From Fervidobacterium gondwanense DSM 13020 (lineage in GTDB: Bacteria > Thermotogota > Thermotogae > Thermotogales > Fervidobacteriaceae), in assembly GCF_900143265.1 (NCBI RefSeq), contig NZ_FRDJ01000007.1, positions 34,070-98,069 on the forward strand: DNA of 64,000 nt, written 5' to 3'. Every line of letters begins with the position of its first letter. Position 1 is the stretch's first letter. Below the pieces are notes generated by a model, which was given only the letters and a program-made list of their open reading frames with translations, did no database searches and was not told the DNA's origin. Shown here one piece after another: positions 8,692-17,616 of this stretch. The position numbers and the translations under genes are program-made.

Positions 8692-9783
8692 ATGAGTCTT
8701 GAACTGAGAGAGGTAAGAAAAGTATTTAAGAACTATGGAGTTGAGACGGTAACGGTTGAGAATTTTAATTTAACAGTTGAAAAAGGGCAATTCGTTACAC
8801 TGCTTGGTCCATCCGGATGCGGAAAAACTACCACACTGAGAATGATTGCGGGCTTTGAAATTCCAAGTTCTGGTAAGATAATTCTCGACGGAAAGGATGT
8901 AACAAACGAACCACCAAATAAGAGAAATATTTCTATGGTATTTCAAAGTTACGCACTTTTTCCTCACATGACAGTCGAAGAGAATATAGCTTTCGGACTG
9001 AGAATAAAGAAAATGACAAGTTCTGAAATCAAACAAAAGGTCAAATGGATAATGGATATAGTAGGATTAATCGGACTCGAAAGACGAAGGCCGGAACAAC
9101 TTTCAGGAGGTCAGCAGCAGCGGGTTGCGTTAGCAAGAAGCCTTGTAATGGAACCGAGTGTTTTATTACTGGACGAGCCTCTTTCAAACCTTGATGCCAA
9201 ACTCAGAGAAGCAATGAGGATTGAGATAAGAAGGATTCAAAAAGAACTTAACATAACCGCTGTGTACGTTACGCATGACCAAATAGAAGCAATGAGCATG
9301 TCAGATTTGGTTGTAGTCATGAACAATGGGAAAATAATGCAGGTTGGGAATCCATTTGAAATTTACGCAAGACCAAGAAATGAATTTGTTGCAGATTTCA
9401 TTGGGAAAGTGAATTTGATAGACGCTTTTGTTGAAGACGACAAGGATGAAAAACTGGAATTAAGATGCGATATTTTCTATAATAAATTCTTCTCGATTTC
9501 CAAGATGTTTCAAGCAAAAAAGGGTCAGAAGGTCAAGATTGTAATTAGACCCGAGGCTTTCAGACTTTCACCTCAGGGTATCGATAATTCGAACTGCATC
9601 AAAGGAAAAGTTCTCTCATCTATCTTTGTAGGAGCAGCAGTTGAGTGCGAAATACAAGTATCTAATAGTGTCATAAAATCCGTAATATCAAATCCTATTG
9701 AAAATGCAATCCCTGATATAGACTCAGAAATTAAACTATACTTTTCAAATGAAAGTCTATGGATCATAAGTTCCGAAAAATAA
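8692..9783 (+). CDS. Fe3+-type ABC transporter ATP-binding protein
   Basis: A 363-aa ATPase with Walker A GPSGCGKTT (about 39-47), Q-loop MVFQSYALFPHMTV, signature LSGGQQQRVALARS, Walker B LLLDEPLSNLD and switch VTHDQIEA. A C-terminal region of about 120 residues resembles a TOBE-type regulatory domain (VIRPEAFRL), as in FbpC/PotA/UgpC-type ATPases. It energises the double permease encoded just upstream, and the three genes form a binding protein-permease-ATPase operon. A short GC-rich hairpin directly at the stop codon ends the transcript. All catalytic residues are present. Confidence 0.88.
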   Translation: MSLELREVRKVFKNYGVETVTVENFNLTVEKGQFVTLLGPSGCGKTTTLRMIAGFEIPSSGKIILDGKDVTNEPPNKRNISMVFQSYALFPHMTVEENIAFGLRIKKMTSSEIKQKVKWIMDIVGLIGLERRRPEQLSGGQQQRVALARSLVMEPSVLLLDEPLSNLDAKLREAMRIEIRRIQKELNITAVYVTHDQIEAMSMSDLVVVMNNGKIMQVGNPFEIYARPRNEFVADFIGKVNLIDAFVEDDKDEKLELRCDIFYNKFFSISKMFQAKKGQKVKIVIRPEAFRLSPQGIDNSNCIKGKVLSSIFVGAAVECEIQVSNSVIKSVISNPIENAIPDIDSEIKLYFSNESLWIISSEK

Positions 9784-9806
9784 AGCCCCGATGATGGGGC
9801 TTTACT
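9782..9806. terminator. Bidirectional terminator between convergent genes
   Basis: AAAGCCCC at 9782-9789, GATGAT loop, GGGGCTTT at 9796-9803. The stem has A tracts on one side and T on the other, so it can serve both the ABC operon (plus) and the queuosine-precursor transporter gene (minus). Confidence 0.7.
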
Positions 9807-9822
9807 TAACTCAAGACTTAAC

Positions 9823-10524
9823 TCAAGCGTTTTTAGAACTGAATAACTCAAAATTTCCTTCATCATCTCTCAAAAATTTCACGCCAACATAAACAACCCA
9901 TGTGTCGATATAGTCAAGCAAAAATTCGACTATCGTTGTTGTAAGGAATATTTGGAAATAAGTTCTTAAATCTACCAATCCTACGAACGCAATCGTTACA
10001 AATATCAAGTTATCTAAAATTTGGCCAATCTTTGTGGCTGCATTATTCCTTAACCAAAGCTTTGTTCTTCCTTTAAGTGCATGGTGTATCCATACTGCTG
10101 TGTAACCTGATAATATGAATGCCGTCCAGCTTGCAAACGCTATCCTTGGTGTTACTGCAAATACCTGCGAAAGATAGCTTTGGGCGAAATCGTTCGATGA
10201 TGGTGAGTAGCTTGTGTAAACAAGTCCCAAAAGAACGAAGGCAAATTGTGCGAAAAATCCAACCCATACAGCTTTTCTTCCTTCCTCTTTTCCGTAAACT
10301 TCTGTGATTATCGAGTATATAACAAAAGCCATACCCATGCTCATGTTCGCAGCTGTTACTTCCATTCCAAATAGATTGAAGAGCTTAGCAACACCAAGGT
10401 TGGAGGCTATGATGAGCGTTGAAAGCGCAACGTACGCTCCTTCCTTCTTCATGAACCTTAGAGCCAATAGTATGATAAGCGATGAAAGAACATACTCTAA
10501 CCCGAGTACAAGAGCGTTGTACAT
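9823..10524 (-). CDS. Queuosine precursor transporter, YhhQ/VUT family
   Basis: A 233-aa membrane protein with about six helices. I recognise the YhhQ/DUF165 family from the pattern ANMSMGMAFVIYSIITEVYGKEEGRKAVW, the FASWTAFILSGY segment and the AATKIGQILDNLIFVTIAF segment, where DN and T are conserved. The family takes up queuine or preQ precursors for tRNA modification. Assignment to this role here is by family only, as no queuosine gene is adjacent. ATG at 10522-10524 is preferred since GGGAGGG lies 7 bases before it; a GTG three bases upstream is an alternative. The STAS gene lies 21 bases upstream on the same strand. Confidence 0.8.
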   Translation of the reverse strand: MYNALVLGLEYVLSSLIILLALRFMKKEGAYVALSTLIIASNLGVAKLFNLFGMEVTAANMSMGMAFVIYSIITEVYGKEEGRKAVWVGFFAQFAFVLLGLVYTSYSPSSNDFAQSYLSQVFAVTPRIAFASWTAFILSGYTAVWIHHALKGRTKLWLRNNAATKIGQILDNLIFVTIAFVGLVDLRTYFQIFLTTTIVEFLLDYIDTWVVYVGVKFLRDDEGNFELFSSKNA

Positions 10525-10545
10525 CACTTTTCCCTCCCAAAAAGT

Positions 10546-10881
10546 TTACTGATCTGATAGAGCTTCGCTTAAATGTTCGTACACTTTTATTATTCTGTCC
10601 AGGCCTGTCAATTCGAAAAGCCTTTTTATGTTCTTGTTCGGTGATACTATTTTTAAGTATCGAGATTCAGCTATCAATCTTTTGTAAATTCCAACGATTA
10701 TACCTAAGCCGTAGCTGTCTATATTCTCAACAGCTGACATATCGAAGACGATAATCGTTTGTTTCCTAGAAGTGATGAATTCTCTAACAACCCAGTCTTT
10801 GAACTGTGCAGCGTTAGTAGTATTCAACGAACCTGTCATTTTGATAGCCACGGCGTTATCAAATTCGGTATAATCGTACAT
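10546..10881 (-). CDS. STAS-domain anti-sigma factor antagonist-like protein
   Basis: A 111-aa single STAS domain, the usual length for SpoIIAA/RsbV-type proteins. The segment IIVFDMSAVENIDSYGLGIIVGIY carries the conserved Asp and, in IDSYGLG, the Ser that is phosphorylated by an anti-sigma kinase in this family. The start follows AAAGGAGG. No partner kinase or sigma factor gene is nearby, so the partner is unknown. It could take part in a partner-switching response or regulate a transporter. It lies between two membrane transport genes on the same strand, 24 bases after the ArsB-like gene. Confidence 0.85.
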   Translation of the reverse strand: MYDYTEFDNAVAIKMTGSLNTTNAAQFKDWVVREFITSRKQTIIVFDMSAVENIDSYGLGIIVGIYKRLIAESRYLKIVSPNKNIKRLFELTGLDRIIKVYEHLSEALSDQ

Positions 10882-10905
10882 TTCAAATCAGCCTCCTTTT
10901 TAGAT

Positions 10906-12255
10906 TTATAAAAATCTATGTATTACGTACGTTACAAAACTTGATGAGAGGAGTGTTAAACAAGCTGTGAAAAATGTTTCTTTAATAAACTTTTTGTTAT
11001 TCATCTCTATCCCATAGTATGCCAAAATCCTTGACCACATAACGCCTGCAAGGGCACCTATCAGAGTTATGTTACCACCAATGTTTGAGCCAAGCACCAA
11101 ACTCATCGCATAATTGAGAGGCTTTTGATAAAGTGCTTGAGCGAAGAAAATAGTCATCGGTTGATTAACCATAACGTTCGCTGCAAAAGCTGTTATGAAA
11201 GCTGTTGCAACTGTGCCAATAAGTTCGTTTGGAAAATTAAAAAGAGTTCCAACGTATCTCGTGACACCAAAAGTGGTAAATATGTGCACGAAAACAAAGA
11301 AGGTGACAACCATTGGTAGCATCTTCCAAGGAACTCTTCTAATAGTATCTACAACAAACGTCAAGTTATAATCAAAATTCTTAAATTCAACAACTACCTC
11401 ATCGCGTTCTGACATGACATCTGAAAATGAAAGGTTTAATAAAATATAGATACCTGAGAATATTAATATCGATTTCCAAAGTTGTAAACCATAAAGGTCC
11501 CCAGTTGCAATAACTAAAAAGAATATCACAAATATGCCGGAAGACAGGAAGGCGTACCTTTTGTCCTTTATAACTTCCTTTGTTTCTTCAAAATGGACAC
11601 TTATCTTATCAGATAATATTTTTTTGTACTTCGCATAAAATCCTATAACCGACGTTAAGATTGCTGCAAGTGTTGGGAAAAACATTAGTTTTGCGTAGTT
11701 TGAAAAATTTAAAGAGTACGCTTGGGCTACTATAACGTTTGTAGGATTGCCTATGTAGAAAAACATGCTCCAGGTATTAGAAGCGAAAAATACAGAAATC
11801 AAGTACGGTAAAGGATTTATACCGGCATACTGACTGATATACACGATGATTGGTGTCAGAGTTAAGGTGACTATGTCATTAGATGTGAAGACTGTCATTA
11901 CTCCAGCCAGTAAAACGAGGCTGAAAAACAGCTTCTTGCCAGTACCTGCACTTTTTGTAAACTTGTAAGCAATAACTTTTAACACACCTGATGCGTCTAG
12001 TGAGCTGCATATATATGCTGAACCAAAAAATATAATCAGTATTTGCCACGGCACAATATTCATCTGTGGCATCATCGCTGATTTTATAGTTGTTAACGAA
12101 GCTATGCCAGAGGCTATTAAGAGACCAAGAACAGCCAAAGATACTCTCGCATAATCGAGAATTACTCTCTTGTTTTTAAAAACTATCTCAGGCTCTTTTA
12201 TAACAAGATAAACAGTGGCAAAAAACAAATGTATCGTGATGATTGTGGCAATCAT
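10906..12255 (-). CDS. ArsB/NhaD-superfamily ion transporter
   Basis: About 449 aa with around eleven helices. The motifs FTSNDIVTLTLTPIIVY (near residue 130) and FYIGNPTNVIVAQ (near 175) are the two characteristic loops of the ArsB/NhaD/CitM superfamily. A second GSNIGGNITLIGALAG loop is present near the C-terminus. Members expel arsenite or exchange sodium and protons, or carry carboxylates. There are no ars genes nearby, so arsenite export is not supported by context. The ATG at 12253-12255 has GGTGA upstream; a TTG 12 bases further upstream is also in frame. Confidence 0.8.
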   Translation of the reverse strand: MIATIITIHLFFATVYLVIKEPEIVFKNKRVILDYARVSLAVLGLLIASGIASLTTIKSAMMPQMNIVPWQILIIFFGSAYICSSLDASGVLKVIAYKFTKSAGTGKKLFFSLVLLAGVMTVFTSNDIVTLTLTPIIVYISQYAGINPLPYLISVFFASNTWSMFFYIGNPTNVIVAQAYSLNFSNYAKLMFFPTLAAILTSVIGFYAKYKKILSDKISVHFEETKEVIKDKRYAFLSSGIFVIFFLVIATGDLYGLQLWKSILIFSGIYILLNLSFSDVMSERDEVVVEFKNFDYNLTFVVDTIRRVPWKMLPMVVTFFVFVHIFTTFGVTRYVGTLFNFPNELIGTVATAFITAFAANVMVNQPMTIFFAQALYQKPLNYAMSLVLGSNIGGNITLIGALAGVMWSRILAYYGIEMNNKKFIKETFFTACLTLLSSSFVTYVIHRFL

Positions 12256-12291
12256 CAATCTCACCAAACATTTTCATTAAACTTGTGTAAA

Positions 12292-13239
12292 TTACAAAAG
12301 TAGCCCTTTGATTATGAGATCAGTAGCTTCTTCTTCTGTGAGTCCTTTTGCCATAAGTGTTTCAAGTTGCTTTTCACTCACGCGCCCTATAGAGGCTTCG
12401 TGTGTCAGTTCTGCTAAATCGTTAGTTATTTTTAAAACAGGGGTTGTCGAAACAATCACTTTTTCACCTTTGGTAATTTCCTCACACGAAATATGAGCAC
12501 GCGAGTACGGAGCATTTCCATAAGCTTCATTAAGAACATTCACTTTTGATTCATCAAGCCCAACCACGACAGTTTTTGCGAGGCCTCTTGCATGTTCACC
12601 GCTCAAATGAACAACTTCATTGATGTATACCTCGTCATCTTTTGACCCTTTTACCTTTGATATTAATTCACCAACAGCGTTCTCTTTCAATTCCAAATTC
12701 ATTATTACGTTGAGCTTCCCTACTCTTGTCTTGGTTAAATGGAATGTGTTTTTGTATACAGCATCTGATTCCACAATAGCATTTGTAGTTGTATTGAGTG
12801 TTATTGTCCCAAAATCACTGTGATAGTGCTCGTCGTAATATTCCATAATTGCACCGGATTCAACTATAACATTGGAAACTGCGTTGTGCGTAAACTCTTC
12901 TGCTTGTGGAAAAACACAATGTGCTATGAATCTAACACGAGCGTTTTTCTTAACTCTTATGTTAAATATGACCCTTTGATATCCCTTCTTTTCGACAAAG
13001 CCCGTGCAGACGTGAATTGGGAGCGGAATTTCAACGCCTTCCTCTATCTCCATATCTACTTGCACACCATCTTCAAAAGTTGTGGGAACAAGTTTTAAAC
13101 CGCTAACGTTGTTGAGACCGATAACTTTGTTACCACTAATTATTATCGACGCAATTCTTTTATCCATGAATTTCGATGCATCTGTACCAAGCTTCTCCGC
13201 TGTTTTGACGATGGTTTCAAACTCTTTCCTCACGTCCAT
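12292..13239 (-). CDS. SufB/SufD-family scaffold protein (minimal SUF/SMS type)
   Basis: A 315-aa protein with the beta-helix core of the SufBD family, much shorter than classical SufB (about 470 aa). The C-terminal LTHEASIGRVSEKQLETLMAKGLTEEEATDLII matches the most conserved SufB region, with the HEASIGR segment and the helix that binds SufC. Together with the ATPase upstream (TAATG overlap of one base) it makes a two-gene Fe-S assembly unit. Such pairs are known in archaea and anaerobes as the minimal SUF or SMS system. No desulfurase (SufS), SufU or SufE gene is adjacent. It should act in the cytosol as the scaffold for new clusters. Confidence 0.85.
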   Translation of the reverse strand: MDVRKEFETIVKTAEKLGTDASKFMDKRIASIIISGNKVIGLNNVSGLKLVPTTFEDGVQVDMEIEEGVEIPLPIHVCTGFVEKKGYQRVIFNIRVKKNARVRFIAHCVFPQAEEFTHNAVSNVIVESGAIMEYYDEHYHSDFGTITLNTTTNAIVESDAVYKNTFHLTKTRVGKLNVIMNLELKENAVGELISKVKGSKDDEVYINEVVHLSGEHARGLAKTVVVGLDESKVNVLNEAYGNAPYSRAHISCEEITKGEKVIVSTTPVLKITNDLAELTHEASIGRVSEKQLETLMAKGLTEEEATDLIIKGLLL

Positions 13240-13970
13240 TATCTCATCTCCCCATTAAGAGGTACATTTGGATGTTCGCACACTTCGCATGTACCTCTGA
13301 ATGCTTTCAGAACGTCTTCGGTCTTGCCATGCATGAGTATCTTACCTGCACATATAAGATAGCCATAATCGGTATTGTAAACCATCTCTTCGCGGTGTGT
13401 TATGATTATTGGAGTACCACCATACTGACTTATATAATTGACAACATCGTTTATAATGTTTAAACTCATCAAATCAATCCCAGAATCTGGTTCATCTAAG
13501 ATTACGTACTTTGGCTTCAGCAGAATGATGGAAGCCAATTCGACTCTTTTCCGTTCACCGCCACTCAGAGTCTTATCTACATATCTATTTAGATACAACT
13601 TAGGATTCAAACCCACAAATTCTAATGATTCTATTAGTTCACTCTTTTGAATTGTTAGTTTTCCACCAAGAGTAAGATAATTCTCAATCGTGAGCCCATC
13701 AAAGCGTGCTGGTTCTTGCCACATCAAAGTAAGACCGAGCTTTGCTCGTTCAGTTACTGACAGGGAAGTTATATCTTTATTGTCAAGTAGAATCTTACCT
13801 TCGAACGGTTTGTAAGAACTAAGTCCCATAATAACGTATCCTATTGTACTTTTTCCTGCTCCGTTGGTTCCTATGACAACGTATTTGTGTCCTGGAATGA
13901 ACTTCATGTTGAGATTGTATAGTATCTGTTTTTCTTGAGTTTTGTAAGAAACGTTTTGAAGCTCTAACAT
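13239..13970 (-). CDS. sufC: SufC-type Fe-S assembly ATPase
   Basis: A 243-aa soluble ABC ATPase. Walker A is GTNGAGKST (about 33-41), the signature is LSGGERKRVELA and Walker B is YVILDEPDSGIDLM, ending with a THR switch. The ERKR signature and the DEPDSGID form are typical of SufC. The C-terminal CEVCEHPNV is an unusual CxxC that I do not see in standard SufC and could bind metal. It pairs with the SufB/D-like protein encoded by the overlapping downstream gene. Start ATG at 13968-13970 follows GAGGTAG. Confidence 0.85.
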   Translation of the reverse strand: MLELQNVSYKTQEKQILYNLNMKFIPGHKYVVIGTNGAGKSTIGYVIMGLSSYKPFEGKILLDNKDITSLSVTERAKLGLTLMWQEPARFDGLTIENYLTLGGKLTIQKSELIESLEFVGLNPKLYLNRYVDKTLSGGERKRVELASIILLKPKYVILDEPDSGIDLMSLNIINDVVNYISQYGGTPIIITHREEMVYNTDYGYLICAGKILMHGKTEDVLKAFRGTCEVCEHPNVPLNGEMR

Positions 13971-13988
13971 CTACCTCAACTCCTGTCT

Positions 13989-14693
13989 TTATTTTATTAA
14001 ATTCCTAACAATTCTCTCACCTTTACAAATAGGAACTGATGGAAAAACGTCTATCTTTTGGCAAAAATCAACATCTCTTCCAAATCCAAGTTCGATTAGT
14101 TTTTGAGAATGTGTTCCCGAAAAGTCGGGCCTTCTAATGGCTTCCCATGTTCTTAGGGCTATTAAAGAACTATCAGATAGAGAATACCTTTTGCATTCGG
14201 TGAGCTTTGAAATAATAAAACCGGCAAGTTGAGTGTCTTCATATGATACTTCGGATTCATTACCTGCACATATTATGGCAATATTTTCGTATGCAGATAA
14301 TTGTTCAACTACATAAGAAATGTTCAAGAAAGCAGCGATATAAACATTTCCTGCGATTTTCTTTGCCTTTTGTATGGCTTTAGTTCCGTTCGATGTAGTC
14401 AATATGATTCCTTTTCCGCTGACTACTTCTTCTGAATATTCCAATGGTGAATTTCCCAAGTCAAACCCTTGAGGTTTGATGCCATTTCTCTCTCCTGAAA
14501 GTATTAAATCAGGTTGAATCCTTTTAATATCGACTGCTTCTTCAATTTTTCCAACAGGAATTACAAATCTTGCACCATTTGACAGTGCGGTAACTATTGT
14601 TGATGTTGCACGCAGAACGTCTATAACAATTGCTGCTTGAAAAGTGTATGATATCGTATCAAGTTCATTATGCGTAAGAAAAGTTGTTAACAC
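13989..14693 (-). CDS. comB: 2-phosphosulfolactate phosphatase family protein
   Basis: A 234-aa ComB-family protein. Diagnostic segments are VIDVLRATSTI (metal-binding Asp), SGERNGIKPQGFDLGNSP and ILTTSNGT. In methanogens ComB removes phosphate from 2-phosphosulfolactate on the coenzyme M route. In bacteria outside that pathway the true substrate is often unknown, and no other coenzyme M gene is seen here. The start is a GTG (14691-14693) with GGGGTGA seven bases upstream. That ribosome binding site is part of the 13-bp hairpin at 14701-14733, which may control its expression. Confidence 0.85.
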   Translation of the reverse strand: MLTTFLTHNELDTISYTFQAAIVIDVLRATSTIVTALSNGARFVIPVGKIEEAVDIKRIQPDLILSGERNGIKPQGFDLGNSPLEYSEEVVSGKGIILTTSNGTKAIQKAKKIAGNVYIAAFLNISYVVEQLSAYENIAIICAGNESEVSYEDTQLAGFIISKLTECKRYSLSDSSLIALRTWEAIRRPDFSGTHSQKLIELGFGRDVDFCQKIDVFPSVPICKGERIVRNLIK

Positions 14694-14700
14694 AACAAAA

Positions 14701-14733
14701 TCACCCCAATGGTATTATACACCATTGGGGTGA
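14701..14733 (-). promoter_or_regulatory. 13-bp hairpin that contains the comB ribosome binding site
   Basis: A perfect inverted repeat (TCACCCCAATGGT at 14701-14713, ACCATTGGGGTGA at 14721-14733) with a 7-base loop. On the minus strand the second arm carries GGGGTGA, the comB ribosome binding site. The loop reads GTATAAT. It may be a terminator for the upstream GGDEF-EAL gene (followed by ATTTTGTTG), a site that masks comB on long transcripts, or a promoter whose -10 is in the loop. Confidence 0.55.
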
Positions 14734-14865
14734 ATATGTATTTACTACATGTGTCATGTTTGTGAAAAGAATTTAATCTTCTTTCTCATTTTTCAAACCA
14801 ACTCAGATGGTATTTGTCTGAATTTGTTAGTAACATAACAGAATGTGCTATCTAGTTCAGTTCTT

Positions 14866-17481
14866 TCAAATTTGCTGTTGACCCTTTTTGCTTATATTTT
14901 GATGAACAAGCAATAGGAAATCTCTTACGGGCATTGGCTTTCCAAAATAATATCCTTGAAAGAGTTTGTAACCTATCATACTAAGAACTTCAAGCTGTGT
15001 GGTATTCTCTACACCCTCGGGGATAGCTTCCAGATTAAAAGATTTTGCAATGTTGTATATCGCTTCGAGAAGTTTTATAGAATGTTTGTCATCTGGCAAT
15101 CTGAAAACAAAGGACCTGTCTACTTTTATCTTCTTGAGTGGGAGTATCGTTAGATAAGAAAGAGACGAATAGCCCGTACCAAAATCGTCAATACACAGTT
15201 GACAACCGAACTGCAATAGTTTATCAATATTATCGCGCACAGTTTGGTTCATGTCTATCAATATATTTTCTGTGAATTCAATAACAATCTTCTTTGGAGG
15301 AATATTGTAAGACGAAATTATTTCCTTAAAACGTTCAGCCATCTGAGGATCTCTCAATTGAACAGGACTTACATTGATGTCTATGAAGTCAAGGTTGTCT
15401 TTTTGTTCAGATAAAATCTCACAAACCTGTCTTAGTATTTCCTCACCGACTGACGTAATCATTCCATTTTCTTCCATAAGCTGGATAAAATCTACTGGCG
15501 GTATGATGGTACCATCTTTCTTTATCCACCTTACAAGAGCTTCTGCCCCAACAATATCTGAATAGGAATTGCAGATTGGTTGAAGGAAAATCTTAAGTTC
15601 ACCATTGTAGAAGGCTTCCTTAATCGCCCTTTCTTTTGCAGCGTGTTCTTGCAGTTCGCTGTCAATAATTGCGTTGTAGAAAACAATATTGTCCTTAGCT
15701 TCTTTGGCTCTAATGAGTGCTAAATTTACCTTTCTTAACACCTCCTCAGATGTATCGAAGGAATTAAACACATGTACTCCGAAAGCAAATTTTATGTCGA
15801 TAAATTCGCCCTGAATGTTATATGTTTTAGTTAATTCCTTCTCTATCTTTGAAATTATGTCATTCACAACTTTCTTTCCTGCTTGGTATGTCTTACCAAG
15901 CTTCTCTAAGAATATCCAAAATTCATCGGCATACGGGTGCGATATAGTATCACCTTCGCGAAGGACGGTTCGTAATCTTTTTGCTATTTCTCTTAGCAGT
16001 TCATCACCAATGTTATGACCTCTTATGCTGTTTATCATTGAGAAGTTCCTAACGTCCAATGTGATTATAGCGTGATAATCATCAATCGAAGAAAATTCAA
16101 GAGAACTTGCGAGTTTTCTGATGAAATAATGTCTCGTATACAATCCCGTTAAATTATCCCTTTGCAAAACTGTCCTCGCAAGATTTATAGCTTCCTTCTC
16201 AGAAGTAATATCCGTATAAATAGCATATATTAACCTTTCTGAATCAGATTCAACAACTGAAACTGTTATTCGCACTTCAACAAGCGCTCCGGATTTTCTC
16301 CTTCTCACCGTTTCAACTTTGAGGCTTCCTTGTTCTAGGGCGAGGTTTATCAGTTTTTGCGCTTCAGATTCAAGATTTTCTGGAAGGACAAGAGCATCAA
16401 TATTTTTGCCTATTATTTCTAGTTTCTTGTACCCAAAGATATTTTCAAATTGTTTGTTACAATCAATAACCGTTCCGTATTGGTTAAGCACCACGACACC
16501 GTCAGGAATATTTTCAAGAAGTGTATTTAAGAGCATCGAAGTGCTGATGTGCTCCCTTTTGGTAATTACTTGTTCTGTAACATCCTCAATAACCATCAAG
16601 AAAGAGTCTTTTAACTCGGCTTTTGAAATTTTGAAAAAATCACCATTGTACTCCAAGATTTGCCCTATTTTGTCAAGCAAATCTATTACAAAATCGTTTT
16701 TTCTGCCTAAAATTTCCTCTTTTCTCAATCTAAGATACCTAAGTGCAGCTTTGTTGATATCTACAATTCTCAGGTCCTTATCAAGTATTATATACCCATT
16801 GTGTGAGCTATCGAATGCATGATATCGTACACCCAACGCTGTTCTTCTCCAAAATACGTTTATTGCACTAATGTTTAAAATCAAGATTAAAGTTGACAGA
16901 GAAAGAAATAATAGCGGGTAGTTGAAGTTAAATAAATATGCAAAAAAAGATAAAAATATACCAAGAGAAATCGAGCCTACTATCAAAAACTTGGTTTTCC
17001 TCGGGAGTCGACTTGTTCTAATAATTTTAAAAATTCCAAATGTGATCACAACTGCTGTATAAACTGAATAGGTCCAAAGAAATGAACTACCATGCGGTCT
17101 GTGTCTGCCGTGATAAATGTCACTTTGTATGGTGCCTATCCAAAAAAGATTGTGTATTTTATTTGTTAGTGCTAAAATAAGATACAGGGTGGGTAGAAGA
17201 TAAAGCGTAAAGCTCCTGACATTCTTTCTCTCTACTTCTGAGAGCTTGGTAAAAAAGGAAAACAGTATAACTGGCACGTATAGTAATATGAGGTCTTGAA
17301 TCATTTCCAAACGAACAATATTGTCCACCTCAAACTTGATATATTCAATAAAAGATAATGTTAAACCTACAATAGATAACCAAATATCTGAGTAAGATAT
17401 CTTATAAACTCTTCTGTCAAGTACATAAATAACGTTTATTAGAGAGATGACAAATCCAATAAGTGCGACAATTTTGTAAAT
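14866..17481 (-). CDS. 7TM-PAS-PAS-GGDEF(degenerate)-EAL signalling protein, probable c-di-GMP phosphodiesterase, ATT start
   Basis: The conventional reading starts at GTG 17328 (820 aa), but that codon lacks a ribosome binding site. The frame stays open for 51 more codons to an ATT at 17479-17481 that lies seven bases after a perfect AGGAGG. The extra stretch adds two membrane helices (VALIGFVISLINVIYVL and WLSIVGLTLSFIEYI) to the five in the shorter form, giving the seven of a sensor 7TM domain. Two PAS domains follow. The cyclase signature is YADEF instead of GGDEF, so cyclase activity is unlikely, though the REGD inhibitory site is kept. The EAL domain keeps EAL, NVSP, EFTE, DDFGTG, KVDRSF and EGVEN, so c-di-GMP hydrolysis is expected. 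Residues 1-230 are membrane. Confidence 0.8.
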   Translation of the reverse strand: MYKIVALIGFVISLINVIYVLDRRVYKISYSDIWLSIVGLTLSFIEYIKFEVDNIVRLEMIQDLILLYVPVILFSFFTKLSEVERKNVRSFTLYLLPTLYLILALTNKIHNLFWIGTIQSDIYHGRHRPHGSSFLWTYSVYTAVVITFGIFKIIRTSRLPRKTKFLIVGSISLGIFLSFFAYLFNFNYPLLFLSLSTLILILNISAINVFWRRTALGVRYHAFDSSHNGYIILDKDLRIVDINKAALRYLRLRKEEILGRKNDFVIDLLDKIGQILEYNGDFFKISKAELKDSFLMVIEDVTEQVITKREHISTSMLLNTLLENIPDGVVVLNQYGTVIDCNKQFENIFGYKKLEIIGKNIDALVLPENLESEAQKLINLALEQGSLKVETVRRRKSGALVEVRITVSVVESDSERLIYAIYTDITSEKEAINLARTVLQRDNLTGLYTRHYFIRKLASSLEFSSIDDYHAIITLDVRNFSMINSIRGHNIGDELLREIAKRLRTVLREGDTISHPYADEFWIFLEKLGKTYQAGKKVVNDIISKIEKELTKTYNIQGEFIDIKFAFGVHVFNSFDTSEEVLRKVNLALIRAKEAKDNIVFYNAIIDSELQEHAAKERAIKEAFYNGELKIFLQPICNSYSDIVGAEALVRWIKKDGTIIPPVDFIQLMEENGMITSVGEEILRQVCEILSEQKDNLDFIDINVSPVQLRDPQMAERFKEIISSYNIPPKKIVIEFTENILIDMNQTVRDNIDKLLQFGCQLCIDDFGTGYSSLSYLTILPLKKIKVDRSFVFRLPDDKHSIKLLEAIYNIAKSFNLEAIPEGVENTTQLEVLSMIGYKLFQGYYFGKPMPVRDFLLLVHQNISKKGQQQI

Positions 17482-17616
17482 ATATATCCCTCCTCATATT
17501 TTTTTCACATTAATTTTATCACAGCAACATCACTAGTCACACTTATGTATAGAGAAAAACGATAAAATTTTAAAAAAATATGCACCAGGAAAGAATATCG
17601 TGAAAGGATGGAGAAC

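Noticed and set aside
10906..12255. Arsenite efflux (arsB) as a specific function
   Set aside because: Only superfamily motifs are visible and there is no arsR, arsC or arsA nearby; the broader ArsB/NhaD label is safer.
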